Of a DNA stretch of 64,000 nt, positions 1 to 11,800 are shown piece by piece. The DNA is taken from positions 35,311,336 to 35,375,335 of the forward strand of contig OZ038433.1 in the NCBI GenBank assembly GCA_964036275.1. The letters are read 5' to 3'. A program made the translations under genes and the position numbers. Each line of letters starts with the position of its first letter. Within the stretch, counting starts at the first letter, position 1. Source of the stretch: Litoditis marina (Eukaryota > Nematoda > Chromadorea > Rhabditida > Rhabditidae). The notes under the pieces were generated by a model, which was not told the origin of the DNA, searched no databases, and saw nothing but the letters and a program-made list of their open reading frames with translations.

Positions 1-362
1 TTAACCAAACATGTGACTATTAGACAACGTCAATTTTCACTAACTTAATTATCGCTAGCAATCAAGGTCTTTCCAAACCGAAAAAAAAGGTTGTTGGTGG
101 CTTAGATGATTGAATTCCGATAACAAATCTGTCAATTATTGTAGCTTTGCAAACATAATTATTAATTGTTATAGACCAACAGGAAGTCGAATAGTTAATC
201 GCCGTAAATTCTTGATAAATTTATGATTACTTCCTCTTATTCATACAACAATAAGGAGAAACTTAAACGAAAACGAGATAACTACTGACCCCAGCAACAC
301 CTTCACACGACATCCTGTGATGCAAAAACATATAGCTTGTATATTATATTGAGGTGACATCA

Positions 363-587
363 TAAAACTATAAAAATAGGAACACCTACTACATGGATGC
401 AGATAATAATATTTGAACCAGCGAGGAGAGCTATGAGAAACTGGCGACGACTGTGCAGACTTTTGGAAGAAACGGTCGCCACTACAATCAGTAGATTTCC
501 AATAACTCCCAGAGCGGAGAGTGCCAAGGTTGAGTAGATCATGGGCACCGGGACAAGCTCTTCTGTCTCGGCCTCTTGCGCACCCAT
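363..587 (-). CDS. Srsx-like 7TM chemoreceptor, N-terminal exon (partial)
   Basis: The exon reads from an ATG at 587 toward the left window edge. A short acidic N-terminus (MGAQEAETEE) is followed by TM1 with the GNLLIVVAT motif, the loop SKSLHSRRQF and the start of TM2 (LIALLAGSNIIICI). This order fits nematode serpentine receptors of the Srsx class, which sense small molecules in chemosensory neurons. The sequence TTTGCAG lies immediately before the ATG, as expected for a trans-splice or splice acceptor. The frame closes at 360-362, so a donor must lie just before; a GTGTTC near 380 is possible. TM3-TM7 would lie beyond the left edge, so the gene is seen only in part. The Srsx assignment is from motif memory; another rhodopsin-like nematode family cannot be excluded. 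Confidence 0.55.
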
Positions 588-1679
588 CTGCAAATAGCCA
601 GATCTCTTGCCGTGTTTACGGAAATGCCTGGCTTTTGATCCCACCCTGCGTCTCCTGAAATGTACTGTATTTCTATACTGTTGAGATATGAATGTCGCGA
701 TATAGTGCGCAATGCGAGAGACGCAGGATAGGATTAAATGCCCGGAATGATATAACACTCATGTGAACCATTGGCATTCATATGAAGTAGATATAATTGT
801 ATACAACCAATTGCGTATACTTTCCACTTGGTAGCTTCCATTATACATAACACACTATCAACCTCAATAGTAGAAATACTATTCGAAAAGGGTGCTGAGC
901 AAACTGCTCACGCGATTTGCCAAATGTATACCGCATTGAGTGTAAATTGACAACTCGGCCTCCGTGCTAATTACAAAGTTTAAGTCATTCTGCATCTCTG
1001 TATTGCATCTGCAAACGCATTACAGATGATTTTAAAGTAGGTTTCCGCGAACACTGAAGCCTGGTATATGGAAGGCTGAAGAACAACCGAGAAAAGTCCC
1101 GTTACGTTAGCTCATATTCATTCAACTGTGGTTACATCCTAATAATATTCAAACACCCAATTATGCTCGAGTCTTGAAATGATATAAAACTAGGGACTCC
1201 TCGAATCATCGGCGGCCTTACATTGAGCGGAATGTAAAGCGAGTGCATTTCAGTTAAATATGTCGACAGTTTGAAACGATTGGGTTCAGTTAATCAACGT
1301 TAGGCTAATTTTTATTCTATTAATCCGAGCAATCGAGAAAAATAGTTATTCAATCGTTTTTAAGAGCTTGTACTTTTAAATCGAGTACTTAGGAATGTTT
1401 GTTCACATTGCAGCTCTCCCCCTCCCTCAAGAAGTCTCTCGCAGGTCACTGGATCAATGCCGTCAGAGCATTCGATAATCCACCATGATGAAGGAGGGAC
1501 CAAGATCAACTAAGAAAAAGCTACTACTACAAGGATAGGTGACATGTATGATGATCATCGCCTCGTAACGAAGCGACGTGAAGCCACTCAAGTGGTGACC
1601 ATCGCAACTACAGAGATGAACAGAAGAAAATGAGTGCCCGAGGCCTTGGACTAGCTTTTCCAATAAGCTTAAATACAAC

Positions 1680-1715
1680 AATTCCATCGGTAAGTTTCTG
1701 CGAAACATGAACTCT
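1680..1715 (+). pseudogene. Possible exon-6 donor remnant of the Srt-like array
   Basis: About 25 bases around TCCATCGGTAAGTTTCTG match the exon 6 / intron 6 junction of receptor copy 1 (11733-11760), including the following GAAACA. Upstream the match stops, and an in-frame TAA precedes it, so the TM6-TM7 exon itself is not present. It is probably the left boundary of a rearranged copy whose last exon survives at 4147. Confidence 0.4.
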
Positions 1716-2973
1716 GTTTTTCATCACCACATGTCATTTGACCGAGTGGTAAATTATGTCTTAGTACAAACAATTTCATTCTTAATCAAGAGAAAAATAT
1801 AAATTAATAATTGTAAGACTTCTTCAACATTTTAATTCTTACTCGATCAAAGTTATACGTTTAGCAGACGATTTGCTGAAAAGTTGTGCGCGTCTTCATG
1901 CAAATGCGTAAGTGACGACGCGGTCGCAACGTCGCTGGTCACACAACGAGAAAACGCGCTGATTTGGGAAATTTCCACTAAACTCGATTGTTTTGTTTAT
2001 TTTTGTCCTCAATTATACATCCACAACTCAAACACCAACTTGAAGAGCAACGGTCCCTTAAAGTATTGCGAGCTTGATGGGATCTCCGAAAAGGCCTTAC
2101 CTTCCATTTAATATACGATACAACTATTGCAAATTTATTTCTCGTACACAAATAATTAGAATAGTGAAATGAAGGTCAATCTCCTATCAGTGGTAAACTT
2201 AGAGGTTACGTCAAACATTGGACATAACGACATAACGGGTGCACCGCGGCCCGTCCGCTGGCTCTCTCGATTTCCAGGCGGACGGTCAGCATGGTCTTGG
2301 GTGTTGACCGGACGGGCAGCGTGCACTAATTGGTCGAGGCGGACGGGCAGCCGTGCGCCTAATTACAAGGGTCAACTACAGTTAGAGACACAAACTTATT
2401 AACATACTATGTTGTTCGGTTAAAGAATTGTCAAGTTATCAATTGAAAGCATTAATCGTCAAAAACCTTGTGCGTTTAAAAACAGAAAGAAGATTGTATA
2501 CATTATTACAGTACAGATTATAGAAACTGATTCATTCGTATTTCTACAGTAATTGTTTCATGATTAGATCAGATGTAGAGTGTAAATCTGTGAAGTCAGA
2601 AAATATAAGCTGGTGACCAATCAACGTAGTGTCTTGAACTCGTCGAATACAAAACACCAAAGTCGAGTGTGCACCCGTCAGATATCGAATTTGATGAACT
2701 TAGTATACTAAACTTGTAACTGTACTCAAAAGAGTGATCATTTTTCGGAACATTGACTTTTTACCCCCCACCTTTCTGAATTTGTATTGCGTTTGGGAAA
2801 TTATAGTTTGACCCTCCCCCATTGGGGGGTGATATTTCAATATATCACCTGCAATACAAAAGTTTGAATGTGGGGGGTAAAAAGTAAACATTTCCGGTAT
2901 TGAGGTTCAGCCCCCCACTCGTTGAAGTTTGACTCCCCACCATTGAAGTTCTACCCCCCACCGACCAGGTGGA

Positions 2974-3106
2974 GGGGGGGGGGGGGGGGGAAATAGTAAA
3001 TGTCGGAGTTGAATTTTGACCCCCCCCCCCCCCCCTCTCCTAGATTTTCAGGTTTCAGCTTGGGTTGGGTTGAAGTGCTACGGGGGGGGGGGGGGGGGGG
3101 GGGGGG
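2974..3106. repeat. Homopolymer cluster: G17, C16, G25
   Basis: The plus strand has 17 G at 2974-2990, 16 C at 3020-3035 and 25 G at 3082-3106. They sit inside a low-complexity segment (about 2760-3110) rich in phrases such as TTTGACCCCCCAC. Similar G/C-run segments occur near 14570-14900 and 42600-42830, so this looks like a dispersed repeat family that gained homopolymers. Run lengths are unreliable in any assembly. Confidence 0.8.
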
Positions 3107-3343
3107 CGACACTTAAATTTTTCCCATTTTTCAACTTGTCAATAGTCTATGAGAAAAAGGAAGCTGCATAGCTTCTGCGTTCTGTGTAACCAGTTCTGTG
3201 TAGTATAAGACAATAAGGGATCAATAATTTCGAAAACGTGATTTGTTCATCGATCAATAATCATTCGAATATACTGTAGGAGTTCATGTAGGAATGAGAA
3301 CATCTATATTATAGTTGATAATTAATGTTCATTTTACGGTGGA

Positions 3344-3656
3344 TTACACAAGCAATCGGGTTCATATCAACCAAAAGTCAACCCGGTTGCTTTTGTAAAG
3401 AAAATTCAGTTGATTTCCAAGGCAACCAAAAATCTACCGGATTGCTTTTGAGAAGCAACCAACCTCTTATTACAAAAGCAACTTGGTTGATAATGAAATG
3501 CTCAATTACTTCACACAACTTGCTTTTGTGAAAAAAGTTTGGTTGGCTCTAGAAAGCAATTCGGTTGCTTTTTGGTTGCTTTCTGAAAGCAACCATATTT
3601 CTTTACAAAAGCAACCTGGTTGTTTTTGGTTGATATCAACCCGGTTGCTTGTGTAA
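3344..3656. mobile_element. Foldback MITE built from GCAACC/GGTTGC motifs
   Basis: The ends are inverted copies: TTACACAAGCAATCGGGTT on the left pairs with the right end AACCCGGTTGCTTGTGTAA, with one mismatch. The interior repeats GCAACC and GGTTGCTTTTG in both orientations, so the whole 310 bp can fold on itself. No open frame looks coding. A non-autonomous DNA transposon is the best reading. Confidence 0.7.
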
Positions 3657-4146
3657 CTGGCCTCATTTTACATGACCACATCGAAACTCAATGAAAGTAA
3701 AAGCAAGTTAACTTTAAAAATTTACAGTTGAATTTGCAAGAAGCTCTTCCAAAACGTTTTTTTTTTCAAATCGCATACTTGCTACTTTATTAGATTCTCA
3801 ATGGAAATTTATTTGTAAACGCGATAGGGTCCTTATAGTTTGTGTTTGGGTTCTATTTTCTGGTCAGGCTCGCTGACCGTCCGCAATCATTGGCTTGAAC
3901 TTTTAATTAGCACCCGGTGAGCTATAATTGATTTTACGATGGCTCGCGCGATTTAGCGGACGGAACGCGGGTCTCCCGGACATAACATCATCCATAAGAA
4001 CGGTTATGTCGAAAATTAGAGAATAAACAACAGAACAACAAAACAACACCAATTTATCATTACGATTCCAGATGGTTCATCACATAATACTGATTTTCTT
4101 TACTATGGCGATACGATAAAATATGGCTCATGCTTTTTTTCTTCAG

Positions 4147-4246
4147 AAAACTGCGTGGAATGATACTCCAAGAAGCACGTGGTATATTCAATGCTCCCCA
4201 ACCGAACGTGTTCGTTCAGCCGAACGTTATAGCTCCAACCCAATAA
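4147..4246 (+). pseudogene. Srt-like receptor copy 0, terminal exon only
   Basis: After a good acceptor (TTTCTTCAG) the frame encodes a cytoplasmic tail, KLRGMILQEARGIFNAPQP and on to a TAA at 4244-4246. It aligns with the last exon of copies 1-3 (RLRGMLIKEVREIVGAP and so on). The frame is still open and diverged mostly by substitution, yet no exons 1-5 are recognisable to its left. A short match to the exon 6 donor exists at 1680. It could be the end of an older deleted copy, or part of a gene whose other exons are too diverged to see. Confidence 0.65.
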
Positions 4247-4600
4247 AATGTGTGAATCAACAACTCACAGACATATAAATAGTGTATGGCTCGTGAAATT
4301 TTTTTCTGAGATTTGAACGTTGAATGTATGAATGGATAATCAGCAATTCAATCACAGCTCCGGACTATGTTTGACGATATGTTTTGTCACGGATGTTCTA
4401 CTTGGGGACCGTCTTGGTATGGCGAATTGAATACACAGTAGAAGACGACGCGACGATTACGAAAAACATGAACAAAGACACCGCGTCAAATGGTTGATGG
4501 GTTACTAAACCCAGATTCATTTTCTCATATAAGTTATGAAACATGCGTTTTTTGTCGCATAAATTACAAGTGAGAACAGTTTGCATAGTTTGATACTAGC

Positions 4601-5383
4601 ATGGACCCTCATTACTATAACGCAATCCGCCTTGACTCCGATATTTCATGTCAAATCTTTCTTGTTCGCATTGTGGTCGGAATTAAGATCCTTTCTTTAT
4701 ATGTTTGCCACTTTTCTAAAAATTGTGAGTCATTTGTACTTCAATTTCTGTTGAGTCGAACAGCTAACTTAGAAGTCAAGATTGGAGAAAAACGGTCTTC
4801 AATTTTGCATTTGTGTGTAGTGTACCATAGTTAACGTTCTGGAACAAAGTCATCATTAACAGTTTCAGATATTCTTCGAATACCTAAACACCTTGCAATA
4901 AAATTGCGTTTTTGTCTTGCTTTTCGACTTTGAAAAGAATTGTCTGAGTTTTCCACTTGTAGCCCTTACTGTTACAACATGAACCTTTGATGGAGTTTGT
5001 TCATACTTTTAGATTGTTTTCCAAGTTAATTCATATATGCGCAACACTCAGTTTATTTTGTGTGATAATTGTGAGTTTGACGTGATTCGCGCTGCATACG
5101 TGGTGTCACTTACGCCTTGGTCCATATTCCCATCAGTTGTCTGGCCATGTACTGCATCATCGATTGAATCTTATATTCAGATGAAGTACTTTTTCATGTT
5201 GAATGGCTCACACCTAATCAGAGCATCTACTTCCACTACGCACAAACAAGAACAATAATCGAGGAACTAGTTCGTGGGAGTTGTGTGTATGTTTCTATAA
5301 GCGTCGAACCGACAATACATTTCTCAATCAAGGATGGACACTCTATGCACGATTTCTGTCGCTTCACGTATGTGGCGTTTTAG
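4601..5383 (+). pseudogene. Unit X, copy A: two candidate exons, unknown product
   Basis: An ATG exon at 4601 (MDPHYYNAIRLDSDISCQIF, then a hydrophobic stretch) runs to a plausible GTGAGT donor after AAAAATT near 4727. A second candidate exon begins after TATATTCAG at 5181 and is open to a TAG at 5381-5383 (EVLFHVEWLTPNQSIYFHYA and onward, about 66 residues). The second exon has a diverged paralogue at 16827-17080. I do not recognise the family. Whether the two exons belong to one gene is an inference from order and strand. Confidence 0.4.
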
Positions 5384-5669
5384 TGTGTCGCGTTAGAGCG
5401 CGTATTCTGTTGTCAACATTCAATTCTGCCTCTCTTTAATTGAAATCTGAGAACTCATGAAAATATATCAATAAAGTTGGCAGATAGATGGACGTGAAGT
5501 TTGACCAACGCCGATGGTAGCAACTGGGCTCATAAGTGTAGTGTTTTTGATAAACGGTCAGAAAGTATAATCGTTGCCAACGAAAGGCGGTAGAGTACTG
5601 TAGATCTCAATTTCCGTTGTGTACGGACGCGTATGTACGGACGTCTATACCAAAGCTCGAATGTACGCA

Positions 5670-5735
5670 CTCCCGTAGCGCAGTGGTTTGCGCCCTGCTA
5701 CGAGTCGTTTGCTTGCATGTTCGATTCAGACAAAA
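5670..5735 (+). pseudogene. tRNA-like sequence (degenerate)
   Basis: The segment contains an A-box match (TAGCGCAGTGG) with a GCGC/GCGC D-stem and a B-box match (GTTCGATTC) about 45 bases later. The T-stem and acceptor stem do not pair, so this is a tRNA pseudogene or tRNA-derived repeat rather than a working tRNA. Confidence 0.4.
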
Positions 5736-5859
5736 GAAAACAATCTATAAATTTGGCACACACTATAATGAACTACGCCCTCTCTCCTCTGCCAACAGGT
5801 ATTCAACAACCACTTGCCCTGCATGCAATTGTTGGGTCGTCCCTTTTTATGAATCCAAA

Positions 5860-5956
5860 ACAATTTGCTGTCTACTGTGTTAGACAGACTCAGCTCATGT
5901 TTTCTCGCAATCGCCGCAAACATTCTCACAGTCACGAGGATCTATTGAACCTGTAA
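5860..5956 (+). pseudogene. Unit X, copy A: C-terminal-like fragment
   Basis: The frame ends in FSRNRRKHSHSHEDLLNL followed by TAA at 5954-5956. The same stretch recurs at about 17545-17631 and 27837-27950 in the other two X units, each time open but with different end points. Conservation of the His/Ser-rich tail across three copies suggests it was coding. The protein family is unknown to me. Confidence 0.35.
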
Positions 5957-6981
5957 ACAGAGTTGATTACAGATAAATTGAAGTGTGAGAATGTTGTTCG
6001 AGAACCGAATAAGAGTCATTCTGTAGTTTCGCCTAGCCTCAACGCCGTCTCGCATTACAATTAAATGGCATGTACAGGTTTAGATTTTGAGTTGTGTAGG
6101 GCATGCTGGACTATTTGAAAAATAGAACAGAATCGGTGAATGTTGAGCCAAGTTATAACGCTCAGCTTTCTCATCTTTTCATCTTTCATCCAGGCTACCA
6201 ACTTACGTCGTGTATCTGTTCTGACGTGACAAAATCTGGCTTGACTTTTCAGTTTGAAGCCGCCACCTGGACGGATTCTGTTTAAAATTTGGAGAGTAAT
6301 CGGATATCGTTCGAAACTTGGCGCAGCGAAAGCAATGAAAATAAAATTGTTGGTACCAAGTTGAAAAACAAAATTATTGCCAAGCGGGTAGTTCACACTG
6401 CCTTATAACTCAGCTCAACACCGACGACCTACTTGAATTCACATAGAAATATGAAACCACAGTTACTTTCATTTGACGTGAGTATGCTCTTGATGTTCAG
6501 TAGGATTCGGTAAACCAGATGACGCCATAATTGAACAGCACAAACTTGACATATACAAAATTGACATACAAAATTGACAATAGTTGAACCACTGTTTCCC
6601 AATCGCTTTCCCTGAGTAAAGATCCTACAATGTAAATTATTATGTTCAAAGTCTGGCAGGCTGGACGGATTTCCGATTGAATATCTCAGGCTGACCGCGA
6701 CGCAACCGCTTCGAGTTCAAAAGCCATCCAGTACGAATCCCAAACGTTACATATGTTTCCATTATGTGAATGTTACAGAAAAGGTTATAATTTGTTCGAT
6801 TGTGATTTCCTATCATAATTGATGTTTAAAAATCCTTCGTAAAATTTCAAGTTTGCATCAGATCAGAATTGATAAGTTTTGGAATGCTACCTAAACTGTT
6901 CGGGGCGAAAAATGAATGGGCTGCTATTTCAGCGGAATAGTATAGTTCTCACTTCAGTGTTACAACTTCAACGTTTAGGTA

Positions 6982-7180
6982 GAGTGGGCGACGATTCAGC
7001 TAAAACACTTTGGGCGTATGTCTCCTATGAAAGACTGTATTAGTAATTATCTTTCAAATTGGACCAGTCTTGTTCTATCCAGACATGATCTCTATCGTGA
7101 AGTTACAAACCTTCAGTTTAAGTTCTTACGTGAGTTATAGATGACAGCTTAACGTGTTTTAGCTAAATCGTCGCCCACTC
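6982..7180. mobile_element. MITE with GAGTGGGCGACGATT inverted ends
   Basis: Left end GAGTGGGCGACGATTCAGCT and its inverted copy at the right end (ending GTCGCCCACTC) bound about 199 bp. The paralogous intergenic DNA near 29700 passes from TACAACGTTCCGG to the sequence on the other side without this segment, supporting insertion. No coding frame. Confidence 0.65.
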
Positions 7181-7261
7181 AAAATTTCCGGCTTTCTTAT
7201 AGTCTTCACCAAGTTTTCGAGTAATTTGGTTTTTCGAGTGCTATCGTAAAATTACATTATA

Positions 7262-8230
7262 TAAGACGGTTCCAACTAAATTTTTTTCAAAATTCAAAGT
7301 AAATCACGGAATTCTGTCAATCTGTGAACGGGAACTTTTTCTTGCGCCTTGCGGTCGAAATGACACAATTTTAGGTTTCTTGTCAACGCGATGTTGGCAT
7401 TTGAAAATGAGATTTAGATTCTTTCGGCAAATGCTGAGTGAACGGAGTTCTCTTGTCACTTGTCACCCAAAGGGATCATCTTTACCATTTGCCATTTTTG
7501 CACTGATTCATTTTGACACGTGCCAAACCGTTGAGAGGATTCGAACCCTTGGCCGTTGGGCCAAAAGCAAGGAAAAGAAAGGACCACGCTATATATAACC
7601 CCGCCGCAATTGTTCAGATTAATGTTGCCACACATGATTGTATTAAAAGAGATTAGTTTATTAAAAAAAATCAATTTTTAGTAACATAAAACGTGAAATT
7701 AAAAGTTGAACACACCAAAAAAACATTTCAGCTAGTTAAAAGCCAGTAGCAACTTTCCGCCCAACATCGTAGGTTTAAGTGTTTACTGTATTCCCTTTTC
7801 CGCTTCTCGTTTTTTCTTTCAAAGATTCGCACCCATAATTCGATAATCTATTCTCATCCCGTTATGAATATGCCCGCCCCGGTGTGTGTACGAACTGTTC
7901 GCGCTCCAGAACGTAGCCCGCTTAGTGTAGCGGTAAGCGTCTCGCTTTTGGTGTGGCGGGGTCAGGTTCGATTCCCGCATGAAGCAAAACGTGGTTGACA
8001 CGTGTCAAGAAAGAGGATCGTTCCTGGCAATTGCCAGGTGTTGAGCAGTGATTTATCACTTGGCAGACATCAATATCCATGTTGGCGCTTGTCATTTGGG
8101 TTGGCTCTAATATTTCTCAGATACAACAGCAACTTTGACAAGATAATGGTTTACGTGTCACACCCACTCCGTTGACAACATTTTGGTAAAAAAACGGAAA
8201 TTTTGAAAAAATTTAGTTGGACCCGTCTTA
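7262..8230. mobile_element. 969-bp element with TA duplication and about 30-bp inverted ends
   Basis: Ends TAAGACGGTTCCAACTAAAT and the inverse ATTTAGTTGGACCCGTCTTA are flanked by TA on both sides (7260-7261, 8231-8232), the hallmark of Tc1/mariner-type insertion. In the paralogous region near 29785 the flanking sequence (CGTGTTGATGCGATT) is present without the element. Inside are two tRNA-like T-arm sequences (about 7530 and 7909-7980) but no transposase frame, so it is non-autonomous. Confidence 0.7.
7909..7985 (+). pseudogene. tRNA-Pro-like pseudogene inside a transposon
   Basis: The segment resembles tRNA-Pro(UGG): D-region CTTAGTGTAGCGGTAAGC, anticodon region TCTCGCTTTTGGT and T-loop GGTTCGATTCC. 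The 3' half of the anticodon stem and the acceptor stem do not pair, so function is unlikely. It lies within the 7262-8230 element. Confidence 0.4.
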
Positions 8231-8788
8231 TATGCTCGAGATTTAACGTGTTGATGCGATTAAATCCCCGAGGTTGACTTATTACAGACTCAATTAGTAA
8301 AACGTGGGGGTCGAGAAAGTGTGGGAGCTGTGTTTGGTCGTATACTGGTCCAGTGACTATCAACGAAAAAATCGAACATTTTGATTTTCGATGGTTGACG
8401 ACACATGGTTTCGACACATGGTCGCACGCAATGGATAATTTCACAGTTTTGAGACATCAACTTACCGTAATGTTGTCACCGTTATCATGACCAAATTCCA
8501 AGTCTTTACTTTTTTTTCGCCAGTTGGCGCACGCGTCAGGCGCTAAATGAACTTTCTCATTTGTTGACACACCAGCTCATATGAAATGTGTTTATCATTG
8601 AATGAAGCTAATTTCAAACGACTCCATTGATGGTTTGAGACATCATAAATGGCAACAAATAGTGACTTGCTGTTTTCGGCGCCTATTCGCGCTCGCGCCT
8701 GGCGCCAAAGATGATTCCCATATTTGGCGCGACGGTAAGAACCCTCATTAGTTAAGCTCATTGGGTTATGTAAGAAACACATGGTCCG

Positions 8789-8800
8789 CTCTCGATGACT
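8789..8800 (+). promoter_or_regulatory. Conserved 12-mer upstream of receptor copy 1
   Basis: CTCTCGATGACT begins 91 bp before the start codon of copy 1. The identical 12-mer occurs upstream of copies 2 and 3, where most surrounding sequence has diverged. It may be a shared promoter element or merely residual homology. Confidence 0.4.
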
Positions 8801-8879
8801 ATATATTTTTTGTTTTTCTCGCAACGCAGCAAAATATATTTGTTACTCATCAACAAACCATAACTGAAAAAAGTTCTAG

Positions 8880-11800
8880 ATGACACAACTGCGTGTTCTA
8901 CTGGGAGCTTCACTTGTTTTAATTTCCGTTGTGCTCTTGGTGGTCTACATTCCTGTAATTATAGTGAGTTGACCCAGAAACAAATGTTTTTTTTTCAGAT
9001 TAGAATCGAAAAGTTGTCTTTTTCACTTTTTTCAACCTCTCACTCCAATTTGTTCACGCTCATGCGTAATAAATCAATAAATCAATTGTGCAATAATGTA
9101 CATTTGGGTAGAAATTAGAGGTAGAGTTAATAATTTGTTTCTTCCACGAAACAATTCACACATGGTACGTATAAGATATCCACGAAAATAACCTTAGAAT
9201 CTCAAAGGGACGGGGTTATAACTCTTCCGTCTTCTGAGAAGGGGAGCGGGAGTTCAGGTGATTCTCGCATACTTTACTGTAAAGAAAGAGGCAGAGTTGG
9301 CTTAAATTATTTCATTCATCTCCAATGTCTAGAGAGAGCGACCGGCTTCGAGTTGCAGACTGATTGGTAAACCTAACCGACCAATAGATTTCGACACTGG
9401 AACAGTGACATTAACCAATCCACTTCGAAATCTTCCCAATAGCAATCTTCCAAATCCATCCCCCTCCCTAGTATAAGATGAAAATTGTATGAAAAATACT
9501 ACAATTTGGTACAGTTCGGTGAACAATCAATTGCAGATAATGATTTCGAAACATGAGTTCCGTAATAGCTTCATTTTTGTGGTTATGATTCAACTTGGAT
9601 TGGTCGACATTGCTCAACTGGTTATTCATTTCATCAGTGGGTCGCTAGTCATATTCGAGACCACACTCCCTTTTTGGTGGAACAAGGTAGGCGAAGTATC
9701 CTTTTTCCACAATTCTAAGATCGAAGTTGAGTAAGAGGACATATTTCAGAAACTTATTAGTATTTACAACAAATTTGTGACGCACTAGGCGATCTTGTTG
9801 GTATTTTGTTAGGAAAGATAGGCTACAACGGCCTCGCACCCCGTTCTGCTGCTTCGATGATTCAACTCAATACGTCCTCGGACCTGTTTTTGAGTACTTA
9901 AACAACATTCCGAAATTATTTTCTTTCACTGTTTAGTTTATTGTAGACACTTGAAAAACATTGTGATTCATTCTACTCTCAGTTTGTTCATCAAACTTGA
10001 TAGTGTCGCTTACAAATTTGAAACAGTACAGTTTTCAGCTGATGGGAGGAGTCACGTATGCTCTCTGGATAGCAATGCTACTTCTCCTCATCTTGCTCAA
10101 TCTCGATAGATTAATCGTTGTAGTTCTGTCAGATTACTTGCCCAGTTTCCAGCTGCAAAAATATTCTACGGTAAGAGCAACTATTCGCTATCAATTGAAC
10201 AAATAATAAGCACCGTACCGCTATGGCTACATTTTTCGAATTCAACGCGAACTCGGACAAGAACTGGTACACATGTTGATCTACGTATCACACGTATCTT
10301 GTTTTCTGAACAGTGCGCATAGCGCAAGGCGCTGTGCGGACTAGTCTTTGATCACAACATTGCGGATTTTCGGACGTGGTTTTATGCCATTTTCTCAAAA
10401 AGAAAATGATTTCGGACGGCGGCCGCGCGCAGCCTTCCTATCTTTCTTTTTTATTTCTTCAGGAAATATAGGAAAAGAGGCTAATTTGTACAAACAAACA
10501 AATGTAGAATGAGGAACAACTAGCTTTTGTGATTGAAATTGATGGAAAAGTTTAGTTCAAAAACGGTAGGAATACCAGCGACTCCAGAAAGCTGAGTGAA
10601 ATGTCACCCACGGCAGTGGACTTCTCAGAACCACATAGCTTCACAACTTGACTTAAGGTCTTGTTCGCGTTGGTTTATCTGGCTTTCGTGGGCACTTTCG
10701 TGCTGCACTGCTTTCCTAACTGTGATTACACCTTCTACTCCTCGGATTTTCTCTGGTCTTACACGCTGTCCGGCTACAGTATTCCACGGGAGATTATGGT
10801 ATTTGTTGACCAGAATCTCACACTTTCTGTTATTATTTCGTTCTTCTTCACGTATCTCATCATCACTCTCTACCTTCTCTGCACGGTTGGTTGTTTCAGG
10901 AAGACATTGGAAACTTTTGATTGAAAGAAAATGCTCCAAATACAAGAATTGTATAAAAACCATTTTGCGAAGCCTGAAAAGGTGGAGTATTAGTTTACAA
11001 TAACTATAACTCATTCAAAACACAAACAAATATTTTGTGTATTTTGATGTGTTTTTTTTTCAAAATTCAACGCAATTCCATATTTCAAACTGAGATTGAA
11101 TTATGCCTTTCACTAGACGATTTTGAGAAAGTGTAAAGTAACGATCCTGTCAGCATGAGTGTAGAAGTGTCAATTTCAAACATCTGAATAAGGACAAACT
11201 TCTGTAATTAACTTTGTCAATTTTTTAATACTATCATACTTTGCTTCGTTCTGCACATTAATGGAATTTCCAGACCAGAAAAGTCTCTACCAGGGAGATC
11301 CGCGTTACGATACAGGTATGGAGCAGATATTGTAGAATTCAAGTAAACCCAACCGAAAATCTAATGTGTACAGTCACGAAATAGTGTTTCACCACTTATA
11401 TACAATGTCTATGGAGACACTAAACTAGAACTCTCAGTGCAATAGAATCTTGCAAATTCCATTTTGGTCCGACCTGGAAAACTTAGTTTGGTTTTTTCAG
11501 GAAGTCAAACTTCCAAACTGCAAACTTTGAACTCGAGTTTCGATGATGAATCTAGTAGAAGAAGTCAGCAATCTATCTAAATTGGCAGGCATGTACTCTG
11601 GTTCTATTATATACAGTCGCATATTTTTACTGGTTCTACGTTCCGTCGTTTCAAAATCCCCTGATATCCAATTTTATTTGGACGATGTTCTGGATCGCAA
11701 TCAACGGGGTGCAGCCGGTGGTTTCGATATGTTTCCATCGGTAAGTTTCTGTGAAACACGGTACTTCATCATGATTCAGAACTCAACAAACGAACTAGTC

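Noticed and set aside
1463..1708. 81-codon minus-strand frame with hydrophobic parts.
   Set aside because: No family motif, no splice continuity with the Srsx-like exon, and the plus strand at its end carries a remnant of a receptor splice site.
5617..5956. Overlapping plus frames of 88 and 107 codons read as one gene.
   Set aside because: They run through a tRNA-like sequence and have no conserved start. Only the last 30 codons recur in paralogous units, and those are annotated separately.
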